From NCBI GenBank assembly GCA_964512485.1, contig CAZEHJ010000007.1, positions 1 through 64,000 of the forward strand: a stretch of DNA of 64,000 bases, written 5' to 3'. The DNA is from CAZEHJ01 sp964512485. GTDB taxonomy: Bacteria; Bacteroidota; Rhodothermia; Rhodothermales; UBA10348. This document shows positions 45,540 through 53,901 of the stretch, one piece after another. Made by a program: the position numbers and the translations under genes. The notes beneath the pieces are model-generated. The model did no database searches. It had not been told where the DNA came from and saw nothing but the letters and a program-made list of their open reading frames with translations. How positions within the stretch are numbered: position 1 is the stretch's first letter; each line of letters opens with the position of its first letter.

Positions 45540-45573
45540 ATGGTTTAACTATTTGTTTCAACCATTTGGTTAA
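45540..45573. promoter_or_regulatory. Candidate TetR operator
   Basis: AACCATTTGGTT (45560-45571) is a near-perfect palindrome with 5-bp arms, and a related half-site ATGGTTTAAC lies 20 bases to the left. This inverted pattern sits just upstream of the tetR start, where autorepression sites normally lie. Binding is an inference. Confidence 0.4.
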
Positions 45574-45582
45574 TTTTGATCA

Positions 45583-45614
45583 ACAAAAAAGACCGTTTCG
45601 CTAAAAACGGCCTC
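45583..45614 (-). terminator. Intrinsic terminator after ferritin
   Basis: On the minus strand the stem GGCCGTTT / AAACGGTC (one G-T pair) with a short loop is followed by six T. It lies 3' of the ferritin gene and before the tetR promoter region. Confidence 0.75.
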
Positions 45615-45648
45615 TATTGCCCTTATTTGACCGTTTCAGGTCTGGTAA

Positions 45649-46152
45649 TTATTCCTCGGCTGCTTCAGGTGCTCGCAATCCCAACTCCCGATCTACGAGA
45701 AACAGTCCCTGTCCTGACGATCCGGCCAGACGCAAGCTGTCGATAATGGCTTCCGCATTTTCCTCCTCCTCTACCTGTTCGTCGATGAACCAGTGAAGCA
45801 GGGTCTGAAGGGCATAGTCTTTCTCTTCCACAGCGACTTCGTACAGCTCGTGAATGAGTTTGGTCACATGACGCTCGTGCTCGAGAACCTGCTCAAAAGC
45901 GTCGAGAGCGGTCTCGAACTTCACTTCTGGTGCGTCGAGCTTATAAAGAACGGGAGTTTCGCCGCGGCGAATGAGGTGATCAAACAACTTCATGGCGTGA
46001 TCAGTCTCTTCCTGCCACTGGATTCGCATCCAGTTGGCCGCTCCGCTCATTTTCATGTCTTCAAATCGGGCGGACATGGCCAGATACAGATATGCTGACT
46101 GATATTCTTCCTGTATCTGTACGTTGACTGCGTCGAGTGTCCTCTGATTCAT
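45649..46152 (-). CDS. Ferritin
   Basis: A 167-residue non-heme bacterial ferritin that oxidises Fe(II) and stores iron in a 24-subunit shell. Ferroxidase-centre motifs are present: QIQEEYQSAYLYLAMSARF with the first Glu, WQEETDHAMKLFDHLIRRG with the E-x-x-H pair, and ALDAFEQVLEHERHVT. LLHWFIDEQVEEEENAE supplies the last Glu residues. The open frame extends 36 codons further, but MNQRTLDAVNVQIQEEYQSA is the standard start. It is divergent from porX. Confidence 0.94.
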   Translation of the reverse strand: MNQRTLDAVNVQIQEEYQSAYLYLAMSARFEDMKMSGAANWMRIQWQEETDHAMKLFDHLIRRGETPVLYKLDAPEVKFETALDAFEQVLEHERHVTKLIHELYEVAVEEKDYALQTLLHWFIDEQVEEEENAEAIIDSLRLAGSSGQGLFLVDRELGLRAPEAAEE

Positions 46153-46376
46153 GTTTCGGTGGGTGTTGTGAAGGATTTGCGGGCCGGCGATGAAACGCTT
46201 GAACGCATGATCTGTTTTTTTGTCGCTTACGTTTCGCTCAGATCGAACAAAATAAACCATGTGATGGTATTACGCTCTCCGGCCACGAAACCAATCCCAG
46301 AAATCTCCGCGCCCGAACAACGTTACGATCCAATATTCCGCGGACGAATTCCGGGCTGTGACCAGCCCTTTAACAA

Positions 46377-47939
46377 ATGGCAAGCACCTCGCGCATTTTG
46401 TGGGCCGACGATGAAATTGATCTGTTGCGACCACACATCCTATTTCTCGAATCCAGAGGATTTGAAGTAACCAGCGTCACGAACGGTAAGGACGCGATCG
46501 AACAGGTCCGGGAAGGTCTCTGCGATCTCGTTTTACTGGACGAGCAGATGCCGGGCATGGGCGGTCTCGAAGCCCTCAACGAAATCAAGGAGCTGGCAAA
46601 CGACCTCCCGGTCGTGATGATCACCAAGAGTGAGGAAGAGCGGATTATGGAGGAGGCGCTGGGCGGAAAAATCAGCGACTATCTGACCAAACCCGTCAAT
46701 CCCAGCCAGGTACTCCTCACATGCAAACGTATCCTGGATGGTCGCCGAATCGAAAGCGAAGCGGCGTCCCAGAATTACCTGCAATCGTTCGGCGAGATCA
46801 CGAGTGCCCTCATGAATCCTCTGGATCACGCCGACTGGGTCTCGCTGTATCAACGGCTCATCAAATACGATCTGGAGCTGGATGCAGACGAGGGCGTGCG
46901 CCAGGTTCTCGATGATCAGTACCAGGAGGCAAACCGCTCGTTTTCACGCTATGTGGAAGGATCGTACAAGGATTGGATTTCAGCAACAGACTCTGCACCA
47001 GACGAAGATCGGCCAGCCCTTTCTCACGAAGTGATCCCAAAATGGGTCATTCCGGAAATGGACAAGAACAGGCCGGTCATCTTTTTCGTCATCGACTGCA
47101 TGCGATACGATCAGTGGCTTGAGTTCGAAAAGCTTCTTGCGCCGCTGTTTACGATGCAAAAGGATTATCACTATTCCATTCTGCCTACCGCTACGCCGTA
47201 TTCGCGCAACAGCATATTCTCCGGACTGCTTCCGGTCGATATAGCACGCGACTATCCGAGAATCTGGTCGGCAGGTGAAGATGATGAACACAGCCGGAAT
47301 CGAAACGAGGAGCAGTTCCTGAATGACCAGCTCAAACGGAGGCACATCAAGGCTCGGGTGCGCTACGACAAACTGATCGGCACCAAGGATGGACCTGAAT
47401 TCCAATCATCGGTTCATGATCTGCTACAGAGCGACCTGAGTGCCGTCGTTGTAAACTTCGTCGACATCCTGGCGCACAGTCGCTCAGACTCGGCAGTATT
47501 GAAGGAAATTGCCCCGGACGAACGTGCCTACCGGGCTCTCACCAGAACCTGGTTCGAACATTCCTGGCTGTATTCGGCTTTCCAGCAACTGGCCGAGACC
47601 GATTGTACGATTGTCATCACCACTGACCACGGGGCCATTCGCAGTCTGCATGGGACGAAGGTCGTGGGAGATCGTGAAACGTCAACAGCATTGCGCTACA
47701 AGTATGGGCGCAATCTGAAGTGCGACAGTCGGCACGCCGTTTTTGTGAAACACCCGGAAGATTTTGGATTGCCGAGTGATAATCGAAATACCAATTTCAT
47801 TATCGCGAAAGAAGACTATTACTTCGTCTACCCGACCAACTACCACCACTACCTCAACAAGTATCGTGACACGATGCAGCATGGTGGGGTGTCCATGGAA
47901 GAAATGATTCTTCCCGTGATTACAATGCGACCCAAGTAA
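46377..47939 (+). CDS. porX: PorX-type response regulator with PglZ phosphatase domain
   Basis: A 520-residue regulator of the type IX secretion system. The receiver domain has ILWADDEIDLLRPHILFLES, phosphoacceptor Asp55 in LVLLDEQMPGMGG and the conserved Lys in DYLTKPVNPSQV. A helical linker leads to a C-terminal alkaline-phosphatase-superfamily PglZ domain: VIFFVIDCMRYDQW with the nucleophile region, LPTATPYSRNSIFSGLLP and VITTDHGAIRS. This architecture is that of PorX, which with the sensor PorY and sigma factor SigP controls T9SS genes in Porphyromonas; its zinc-dependent phosphodiesterase activity is known. No PorY is adjacent. It is followed by tsaE after 23 bases. Confidence 0.95.
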   Translation: MASTSRILWADDEIDLLRPHILFLESRGFEVTSVTNGKDAIEQVREGLCDLVLLDEQMPGMGGLEALNEIKELANDLPVVMITKSEEERIMEEALGGKISDYLTKPVNPSQVLLTCKRILDGRRIESEAASQNYLQSFGEITSALMNPLDHADWVSLYQRLIKYDLELDADEGVRQVLDDQYQEANRSFSRYVEGSYKDWISATDSAPDEDRPALSHEVIPKWVIPEMDKNRPVIFFVIDCMRYDQWLEFEKLLAPLFTMQKDYHYSILPTATPYSRNSIFSGLLPVDIARDYPRIWSAGEDDEHSRNRNEEQFLNDQLKRRHIKARVRYDKLIGTKDGPEFQSSVHDLLQSDLSAVVVNFVDILAHSRSDSAVLKEIAPDERAYRALTRTWFEHSWLYSAFQQLAETDCTIVITTDHGAIRSLHGTKVVGDRETSTALRYKYGRNLKCDSRHAVFVKHPEDFGLPSDNRNTNFIIAKEDYYFVYPTNYHHYLNKYRDTMQHGGVSMEEMILPVITMRPK

Positions 47940-47962
47940 ATCGGAGCGCTGGACATCTGGAC

Positions 47963-48552
47963 ATGGAATCATTTTCTCATATCAGCTCTTCCGAGGCAGA
48001 GACACAGAAGATCGGCAGGGACTTCGGGCAGTATCTCGAGCGTGGAATGGTGGTAGCCCTGGTAGGAGATCTGGGGGCCGGTAAGACTCAGTTCGTGAAA
48101 GGCGTCGCCTCTTCAAAAGACGTCGATCCTGACATGGTTTCGAGCCCGACCTTCACGATTGCGCACGAGTACGATGGATCGCTTCCCATCCACCACCTGG
48201 ATTTGTACCGTCTCGATGGAGTCGACGAGGTTCGTCGCTCTGGCGTACACGACTATCTGGGGGGAGATGGCATCTGTCTTGTCGAATGGCCCGAGCGAGC
48301 CGAATCGCTGCTTCCTGACCACACGATTCTGGTGCNNNNNNNNNNNNNNNNNNNNNNNNNNNNNNNNNNNNNNNNNNNNNNNNNNNNNNNNNNNNNNNNN
48401 NNNNNNNNNNNNNNNNNNNNNNNNNNNNNNNNNNNGTCGAATGGCCCGAGCGAGCCGAATCGCTGCTTCCTGACCACACGATTCTGGTGCGTCTTCAGCA
48501 TCTGGGCGGCGACCGGCGACAAATTGATTGCTATCCTCCTGAACAGAAGTGA
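47963..48552 (+). CDS. tsaE: tRNA threonylcarbamoyladenosine ATPase TsaE, interrupted by assembly gap
   Basis: The P-loop ATPase that works with TsaB and TsaD to make t6A37 in tRNAs that read ANN codons. The N-terminal part shows VALVGDLGAGKTQFVKGVA (Walker A), SSPTFTIAHEY, HHLDLYRLD and the Walker-B-like CLVEWPERAESLLP. After this a 100-N gap lies inside the gene; the flanking 55 bases are identical on both sides. Collapsing 155 bases continues the frame in the order LVRLQHLGGDRRQIDCYPPE to a TGA at 48550-48552, giving about 144 residues, a normal TsaE size. The TGA overlaps the folC GTG start. It should not be called a pseudogene. Confidence 0.88.
48281..48490. other. Assembly gap (100 N) inside tsaE with duplicated 55-mers
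   Basis: The N block occupies 48336-48435. The 55 bases on each side (48281-48335 and 48436-48490) are identical, starting GTCGAATGGCCCGAGC and ending TCTGGTGC. This is the same pattern as the other two gaps. Confidence 0.9.
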
Positions 48553-49856
48553 CTCCGTCACTCGCATATCTGCTCGAGCTGCCCCGCTACGCCACCTCCG
48601 GAAGTTCTGCGATCAAGCCGGGACTCGATCGAATTGAACGCCTACTTGCGGGCCTTTCAAATCCGGAACGAACATTCCAGTCTGTATTGGTGGCAGGGAC
48701 GAATGGAAAAGGATCAGTAGCCTCGATGGTTTCTGCCAGTCTGACGGCAGCGGGGATGCGAACGGGGCTTCACACTTCGCCCCACCTGCTTCATGTCGGT
48801 GAGCGCATGAGGATCGACGGTCAGCCTGTGGATGAAGACTGGCTTTCGGACACACTTCGTCTTCACGCGGCGCTCTTTCAAGAGGTGTCTCCGAGTTTTT
48901 TCGAAGCGGTGTTCGCCCTTTCCTGCCTCTACTTTTCAGAGAAGGAAGTGGATATGGCCGTCGTCGAAGTGGGCCTTGGAGGGCGACTCGATGCCAGCAA
49001 CATCCTGTCTGCCGAAGTTTCAGTCATCACCTCGATTGCTCTTGATCACACGGATATTCTGGGAGGATCGCTCAGCGAAATCGCCCGAGAAAAAGCTGGC
49101 ATTGTCAAAGAGGGTCGACCGGTTGTCTGTGGAGCGCTGGATCGGGATTCTCTGAGGGTAATCACAGACATAGCAGCGTCGCGAGAAGCGCCGTTGCACG
49201 ACGCCTCCAAACAGGTCAGGGTACAGACAGACGCGTCCGGCAGGACTTCCCTTCGCTCCGACATGAATGATCTGGCTTCTCTGCGGCTCGATCTCGTCGG
49301 TGACCACCAGCGGGCAAACAGCGCTGTGGCTTTGCGCACGCTCGAGCTTGTAGCGCCTGATCTCACACCAGATTCCATTCGGGTTGGATTGGAATCAACC
49401 TCCCGCCTCAGTGGAATCCGTGGACGCGCCGATATCATCGCACGAGACCCGCTTATCATGGTGGATGTGGCGCACAATGTCGAGGCGATTGAGTCGGCGC
49501 TGCGAACCTTTTTCGCCGAACGAGCGAGATACAATGCGGGCGGTATAGACAAAAGCGAGACTGTCGATGTGATTTTGGGGCTTCTGGCGGACAAGGACGT
49601 GGAGGAAATTGCGACGGTGCTGGTCCGCTACCCTGTGAGAGTACTACCGGTGGAAATCGACGTTGAGCGGGGCCTTGATGCCAGTTCTCTTGCAGATATT
49701 TTGAGAGGAAAGGGTGTTTCAGTACTAGAAAACCCTGGTTCTGCCTGGAAAGCCGTATCGGCTGCAAGAAAATCAGAGACCGACTGCATCGTATTGGGTT
49801 CTCATCACGTAGCAGCAGAGATACTGCGTCTTTCGACGGGTCAATCCGCTCATTGA
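48549..49856 (+). CDS. folC: Bifunctional folylpolyglutamate synthase / dihydrofolate synthase
   Basis: A 435-residue Mur-ligase-type enzyme that adds glutamates to folate and joins dihydropteroate to glutamate. The P-loop is VLVAGTNGKGSVASMVSASL, followed by GLHTSPHLLHVGERMRIDG. The catalytic region is VGLGGRLDASNI with SIALDHTDILGGSLSEIAREKAGI. The C-terminal domain begins MVDVAHNVEAIESAL. Translation starts at a GTG whose bases overlap the tsaE stop, so the two are coupled. It is the third gene of the porX-tsaE-folC unit. Confidence 0.94.
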   Translation: MTPSLAYLLELPRYATSGSSAIKPGLDRIERLLAGLSNPERTFQSVLVAGTNGKGSVASMVSASLTAAGMRTGLHTSPHLLHVGERMRIDGQPVDEDWLSDTLRLHAALFQEVSPSFFEAVFALSCLYFSEKEVDMAVVEVGLGGRLDASNILSAEVSVITSIALDHTDILGGSLSEIAREKAGIVKEGRPVVCGALDRDSLRVITDIAASREAPLHDASKQVRVQTDASGRTSLRSDMNDLASLRLDLVGDHQRANSAVALRTLELVAPDLTPDSIRVGLESTSRLSGIRGRADIIARDPLIMVDVAHNVEAIESALRTFFAERARYNAGGIDKSETVDVILGLLADKDVEEIATVLVRYPVRVLPVEIDVERGLDASSLADILRGKGVSVLENPGSAWKAVSAARKSETDCIVLGSHHVAAEILRLSTGQSAH

Positions 49857-50246
49857 AGCTGGTGCTTGCCTGATATTCTGGAACGATTGCTTCATGTAAT
49901 ATTCCATTCCCAGGACGAACCAAGCTTGTTTTTCGGTGTTTATGGCCTATCTTGAGCGTAATAGCGCTGTCCGCACAGGTTTAACTCAGCTTTTACTACG
50001 TGCAGGTGCTTCGCCGACCCAACTCCTTTCCGGGATCCGGCACCTTGATTTCAGTGGTAGATTTCAGTGGTCCAGATTTCATCCGGCCGCTTTTCTCAAC
50101 CTCTTTCCAACAATCCTTTCCAGTCGAAGAGAATTCGATTCAACGTCGGGCACGACCCGTGCGAATCCCATCCGGTTCGAGCAACCTCGAATCCGCCGAC
50201 AAGCGCTCACTTCCTGAGCCCTATTTCGAATCCCCAATATTGATAC
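49857..50246. other. 390-base rho leader, no gene seen
   Basis: No credible coding frame. The second half is pyrimidine-rich and low in guanine near 50085-50120, with a repeated GATTTCAGTGG (about 50047 and 50059). Rho genes are often autoregulated through C-rich, unstructured leaders; here that is only an inference. Nothing else is recognisable. Confidence 0.35.
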
Positions 50247-52268
50247 ATGAAAATTGCAGACCTTCAGGACAAAAAGCTTCCTGAACTCAAAGACATCGCA
50301 AAGAACCTCAACCTTTCGGGGTTTTCCGCGATGCGTAAACAGGATCTCATTTATCTGATCCTCGAAGCCAAGGCAGAAGCTGCTTCTGGCAACAATCGCC
50401 GCCGTTCCTCTGACGATGATCGAGGTGATCGTCGCGGAGGATCAGCCTCAGGAGACCGGGATTCTGGCTCAGACAGAAATGACCGCCGGGATAATGGCCG
50501 AGGTGGACGCGACCGCAATCAAAGCGGAGATCGCGACCAGAAACGCCGCGGCGATGATCGCCGATCCGAGTCCAGAAAATCCGATTCCGACAAGAAGTCG
50601 AATTCGGACTCTGGTGACCGTCGTCGGGATGACGACCGGGGCGGACGTGATGACCGAGGAGGGCGTGATGACCGAGGCGGGCGTGATGAACGAGGTCGTG
50701 GACGCGACCGCGACGATCGTGGGCGTGATGATCGGGGTCGCGACGACCGCGGCCGAGGACGAGATCGTGACGATCGGGGTCGGGAAGACCGTAATCGTGA
50801 TGATCGCGGGCGGGAAGATCGTGGGCGCGGACGAGGACGTGGGCGTGACGATCGCAATCGTGATGACCGCAATCGTGACGACCGAGGGCGTGATGACCGT
50901 GGAGGAAGACGAGGAAACCGCGACGACAGCGGTCGCGGACGCTCCGACGGTAATAAAGAACGCGACGATCGCGGAAGAGGACGTGGCCGTGGTCGCGACG
51001 ACCAGGGTGGCCGCAACAGAGATGAAAAAGGTGGACGTGGGAACCGAAACCGGAACAGAAACCGCAATCGTGAGGCACGAGAAGAACGCAAACGTCGCGT
51101 CTATGAGGATCAGCCTTCTTACATGCAGGACTATGATCCGAACAAGACCGAGCTTGAAGGAATGATCCGCAAGGTCGGGGTGCTTCAGATTCTCCCCGAT
51201 GGATACGGCTTCCTCAGAAGCGCTGAATACAATTACCTGCCAAGCCCAGATGATATTTATGTATCACCTTCACAAATCAAGCGTTTTGCGCTGAAAATGG
51301 GTGATACCGTCGATGGACAGATTCGACCACCCAAAGAGGGTGAACGCTTTTTTGCTCTGATTCAGGTGAATTCGATCAATGGTCGACCTCCCGGAGAAAT
51401 TGACGAACGTCCATCCTTTGATTACCTCACTCCCTACTACCCGGAAGAGCAGCTCACGCTGCAGACCTTGGGCGGAGAATACTCCACGAGGGTGATGGAT
51501 CTGTTTTCACCAATTGGCAAAGGACAGCGTGCACTGATCGTTGCGCAGCCCAAGACGGGTAAAACCATCCTGCTGCAGAAGATTGCCAATGCGGTCACCA
51601 CAAATCATCCGGAGTGCCATCTGATCATCCTACTCGTGGACGAGCGTCCTGAGGAAGTGACAGATATGCGTCGACATGTGGAAGGCGAAGTTGTCGCGTC
51701 AACATTTGATCAGGATCCTGAGAAACATGTTGAGGTCGCCAATATTGTCCTCCAGAAAGCGAAGCGACTCGTTGAGGCCGGTCAGGATGTCGTCATCCTG
51801 CTCGACTCGATCACGCGACTTGCTCGCGCACACAACTCCGTCACCCCGACATCAGGCAAGACCCTGTCCGGTGGCATGGAAGCTGGTGCTCTTCGTGGAC
51901 CGAAGCGATTTTTTGGAGCCGCACGTAACGTGGAGGAAGGCGGATCGCTGACCATCATTGGAACGGCGCTCATCGACACGGGAAGCCGCATGGACGAGGT
52001 GATCTTCGAAGAGTTCAAGGGAACAGGTAACTCGGAAATCGTGCTGGATCGTGAGCTCGCTGATCGTCGCATCTTCCCGGCCATTCACATTGTGAAGTCT
52101 GGAACGCGTCGTGAGGAACTGCTCATTCCGGAGGCGAAACTGAAGCGTATCTGGATACTCAGAAAAGTCCTTGCAGACATGGAGCCGGTTGCGGCCATGA
52201 ACTTCCTGCTTGAGAAGATGAGAGGAACGAAGAAGAACGACGAATTCCTCGTCGTCATGAATTCCTGA
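50247..52268 (+). CDS. rho: Transcription termination factor Rho with large Arg/Asp/Gly-rich insert
   Basis: A 673-residue hexameric RNA helicase that ends transcription. The N-terminal helical domain (1-47: DLQDKKLPELKDIAKNLNLS) is followed by a very long low-complexity insert (about 48-285). The insert is built from repeats such as RGGRDDRGGRDDRG and DRGRGRDRDDRGREDRNRD, which are highly charged and predicted disordered. The OB-fold (IRKVGVLQILPDGYGFLRSA) and motor follow, with Walker A AQPKTGKTILLQKI and Walker B DVVILLDSITRLARAHN. Short Rho proteins such as that of Escherichia coli have about 420 residues. In Bacteroides a Rho insert of this kind drives phase separation. A strong terminator follows. 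Confidence 0.95.
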   Translation: MKIADLQDKKLPELKDIAKNLNLSGFSAMRKQDLIYLILEAKAEAASGNNRRRSSDDDRGDRRGGSASGDRDSGSDRNDRRDNGRGGRDRNQSGDRDQKRRGDDRRSESRKSDSDKKSNSDSGDRRRDDDRGGRDDRGGRDDRGGRDERGRGRDRDDRGRDDRGRDDRGRGRDRDDRGREDRNRDDRGREDRGRGRGRGRDDRNRDDRNRDDRGRDDRGGRRGNRDDSGRGRSDGNKERDDRGRGRGRGRDDQGGRNRDEKGGRGNRNRNRNRNREAREERKRRVYEDQPSYMQDYDPNKTELEGMIRKVGVLQILPDGYGFLRSAEYNYLPSPDDIYVSPSQIKRFALKMGDTVDGQIRPPKEGERFFALIQVNSINGRPPGEIDERPSFDYLTPYYPEEQLTLQTLGGEYSTRVMDLFSPIGKGQRALIVAQPKTGKTILLQKIANAVTTNHPECHLIILLVDERPEEVTDMRRHVEGEVVASTFDQDPEKHVEVANIVLQKAKRLVEAGQDVVILLDSITRLARAHNSVTPTSGKTLSGGMEAGALRGPKRFFGAARNVEEGGSLTIIGTALIDTGSRMDEVIFEEFKGTGNSEIVLDRELADRRIFPAIHIVKSGTRREELLIPEAKLKRIWILRKVLADMEPVAAMNFLLEKMRGTKKNDEFLVVMNS

Positions 52269-52296
52269 TCCGCTCCATCAGATCGGACTGAAATAT

Positions 52297-52337
52297 GAGC
52301 GGCGGCGGACCAGAGGGTCCGCCGCCGCTTTCTTTTT
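52297..52337 (+). terminator. Strong intrinsic terminator after rho
   Basis: A perfect 14-bp stem AGCGGCGGCGGACC / GGTCCGCCGCCGCT with an AGAG loop and a T-rich tail follows the rho stop codon and faces the MFS gene. Confidence 0.93.
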
Positions 52338-52358
52338 GAATGCCCCTGTTGTTTCCCG

Positions 52359-53624
52359 TCAGGTGCTGTCCATACCTAGTCCTACTACTTCCGGCTCTTC
52401 GTCTTCCATGCCCAGGTCCACTACTTCTGGTTCCTTCATTTCTGGTTCCGGCAGCGACGTGTGCACCAGCCAGGCCATTCCCAGAATTGCGACTGCCCCT
52501 GTTGCTGTGTTGGAAACGAATCCCCACTTCACGTAAGCGAAACCGGCAGCAGCACCGCCAATTCCAATACCCACCTGTCCAATGGCAACAGCAAGGCTGA
52601 GCAGCGCGCCCCTCCGACGTTCCTCAACGATGGCGGTCATGAGCGATTGCAAGGGACTCATTCTGAGTCCAAACATCACCATGGCGAATCCAAACAGTGC
52701 ATAGGCAATCCACATGTTTGTCGTCCAGTACGTCGTGACGATCATCACGGCACTCAATCCGATGCACGAAACGATGATCAGCGGTTTTCGACCCGTTTTA
52801 TCAGACAATTTGCCTGCCATCGGACCGGAAATGACGCTCGCAATTCCTCCAACGAAAAACAGGGATGCTATGGCCGTCCCGGACACGTCCAGCGTGGTTT
52901 CCAACCACGTCGGTAGGTAGATCACATACAATCCGATACTGAAGAACATCAGGAAGTACGTGGCACTTGCCGCTACAACCACTTTCCTGCCCAACAATTC
53001 CCGGTATCCTGCAATGGCGCTTTTGACTGTCAGGAGGCCCGTATCCCTCTCGACATCTGGCTGAGGCACATAGAACCAGATCAATACTGTCGTTAATGTC
53101 ATGGTCCCGGCAAACATGAGGAACGCACCCTTGAACCCGAACTGATCGGCCAGAATCGTTCCTATGGGAATACCCAGAATCTGACCCACCGCAATACCAC
53201 TCATAACCCAGCCGTTGGCCCATCCCCGCTTGTTGTACGGAAAATAGTCTCCCACATAACTCACAGCTGCACCACTCAACATCCCTCCGGCAGCGCCGGC
53301 CGCACCTCGGAGAATCAAAAGGGATTCAAACGAGTCTGCAACACCATGAAACCACAACGCGACAGCCATCGAGCCACTTCCCATCAACAGAACGATCCGC
53401 CTGCCATACTTGTCCGAAATCGGGCCTATGATGAGGGCGAATAGACTGAGAAAGAAGGCGTAGGAGGTAATCAGCCATCCTTGCAGGGCTTCTGAAACCT
53501 GAAGAGCCTCACCGATGCGCGGCAAAATCGGAGCTACAATGATGACCTGGCTACTGGCTGAAAACACCATCAGCCAGAGCGCAAACAAGACGATTCTCTG
53601 ATTCGATCGGTCGGGCTGGGTCAT
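52359..53624 (-). CDS. Major facilitator superfamily transporter
   Basis: A 421-residue 12-helix transporter. Motif A between helices 2 and 3 is GPISDKYGRRIVLLMGSGS; the second half has a related GKLSDKTGRKPLIIVSC. The N-terminus is MTQPDRSNQRIVLFALWLMV. The end after the last helix carries an acidic tail with a duplicated motif (EPEVVDLGMEDEEPEVVGLG), probably an unstructured cytoplasmic extension. The fold resembles multidrug or sugar exporters; the substrate is unknown. It converges with rho across the terminator and is divergent from the TonB receptor. Confidence 0.9.
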   Translation of the reverse strand: MTQPDRSNQRIVLFALWLMVFSASSQVIIVAPILPRIGEALQVSEALQGWLITSYAFFLSLFALIIGPISDKYGRRIVLLMGSGSMAVALWFHGVADSFESLLILRGAAGAAGGMLSGAAVSYVGDYFPYNKRGWANGWVMSGIAVGQILGIPIGTILADQFGFKGAFLMFAGTMTLTTVLIWFYVPQPDVERDTGLLTVKSAIAGYRELLGRKVVVAASATYFLMFFSIGLYVIYLPTWLETTLDVSGTAIASLFFVGGIASVISGPMAGKLSDKTGRKPLIIVSCIGLSAVMIVTTYWTTNMWIAYALFGFAMVMFGLRMSPLQSLMTAIVEERRRGALLSLAVAIGQVGIGIGGAAAGFAYVKWGFVSNTATGAVAILGMAWLVHTSLPEPEMKEPEVVDLGMEDEEPEVVGLGMDST

Positions 53625-53705
53625 TTATCGGTGAGAGGTGGTCGAATCGGGGCCGCGAAGAATGTACGGTTTCTTGATGAGAGCACCACGATCCGCGACT
53701 CCTCA

Positions 53706-53764
53706 TTAACAAATCGTTACCTAATCGTTAACAATTCGATTGGTAACACTGGCATAACAAGTCC
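53706..53764 (+). promoter_or_regulatory. 11-bp direct-repeat array upstream of the TonB receptor, Pho-box-like
   Basis: Three units follow each other without spacing: ATTAACAAATC (53706-53716), GTTACCTAATC (53717-53727) and GTTAACAATTC (53728-53738). After a four-base shift, GGTAACACTGG and CATAACAAGTC continue the TAAC spacing. Tandem 11-bp repeats with a conserved TTAAC-like core are the layout recognised by PhoB-type regulators in several bacteria; that identity is an inference. The array lies about 165 bases before the receptor start. Confidence 0.5.
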
Positions 53765-53901
53765 CGTGTACGTTCGGCTCGTCACCCGAATACAGCACAT
53801 CCTGTGCTCATCTGCCGCGTCAGGCCCTCGCAACCGTTCCAAAATGACGCCATTGGCTCGAATTGAGCACGTCGGATAGCTTAAAACCATCGATTCGAAC
53901 A

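Noticed and set aside
47963..48637. tsaE as a pseudogene or fusion running past 48552
   Set aside because: The odd frame results from the 100-N gap; collapsing 155 bases gives a normal TsaE ending at 48552.
50347..51165. Several long open frames on both strands inside the rho insert
   Set aside because: They arise from the regular codon pattern of the Arg/Asp/Gly repeats; the rho frame has the conserved domains on both sides.
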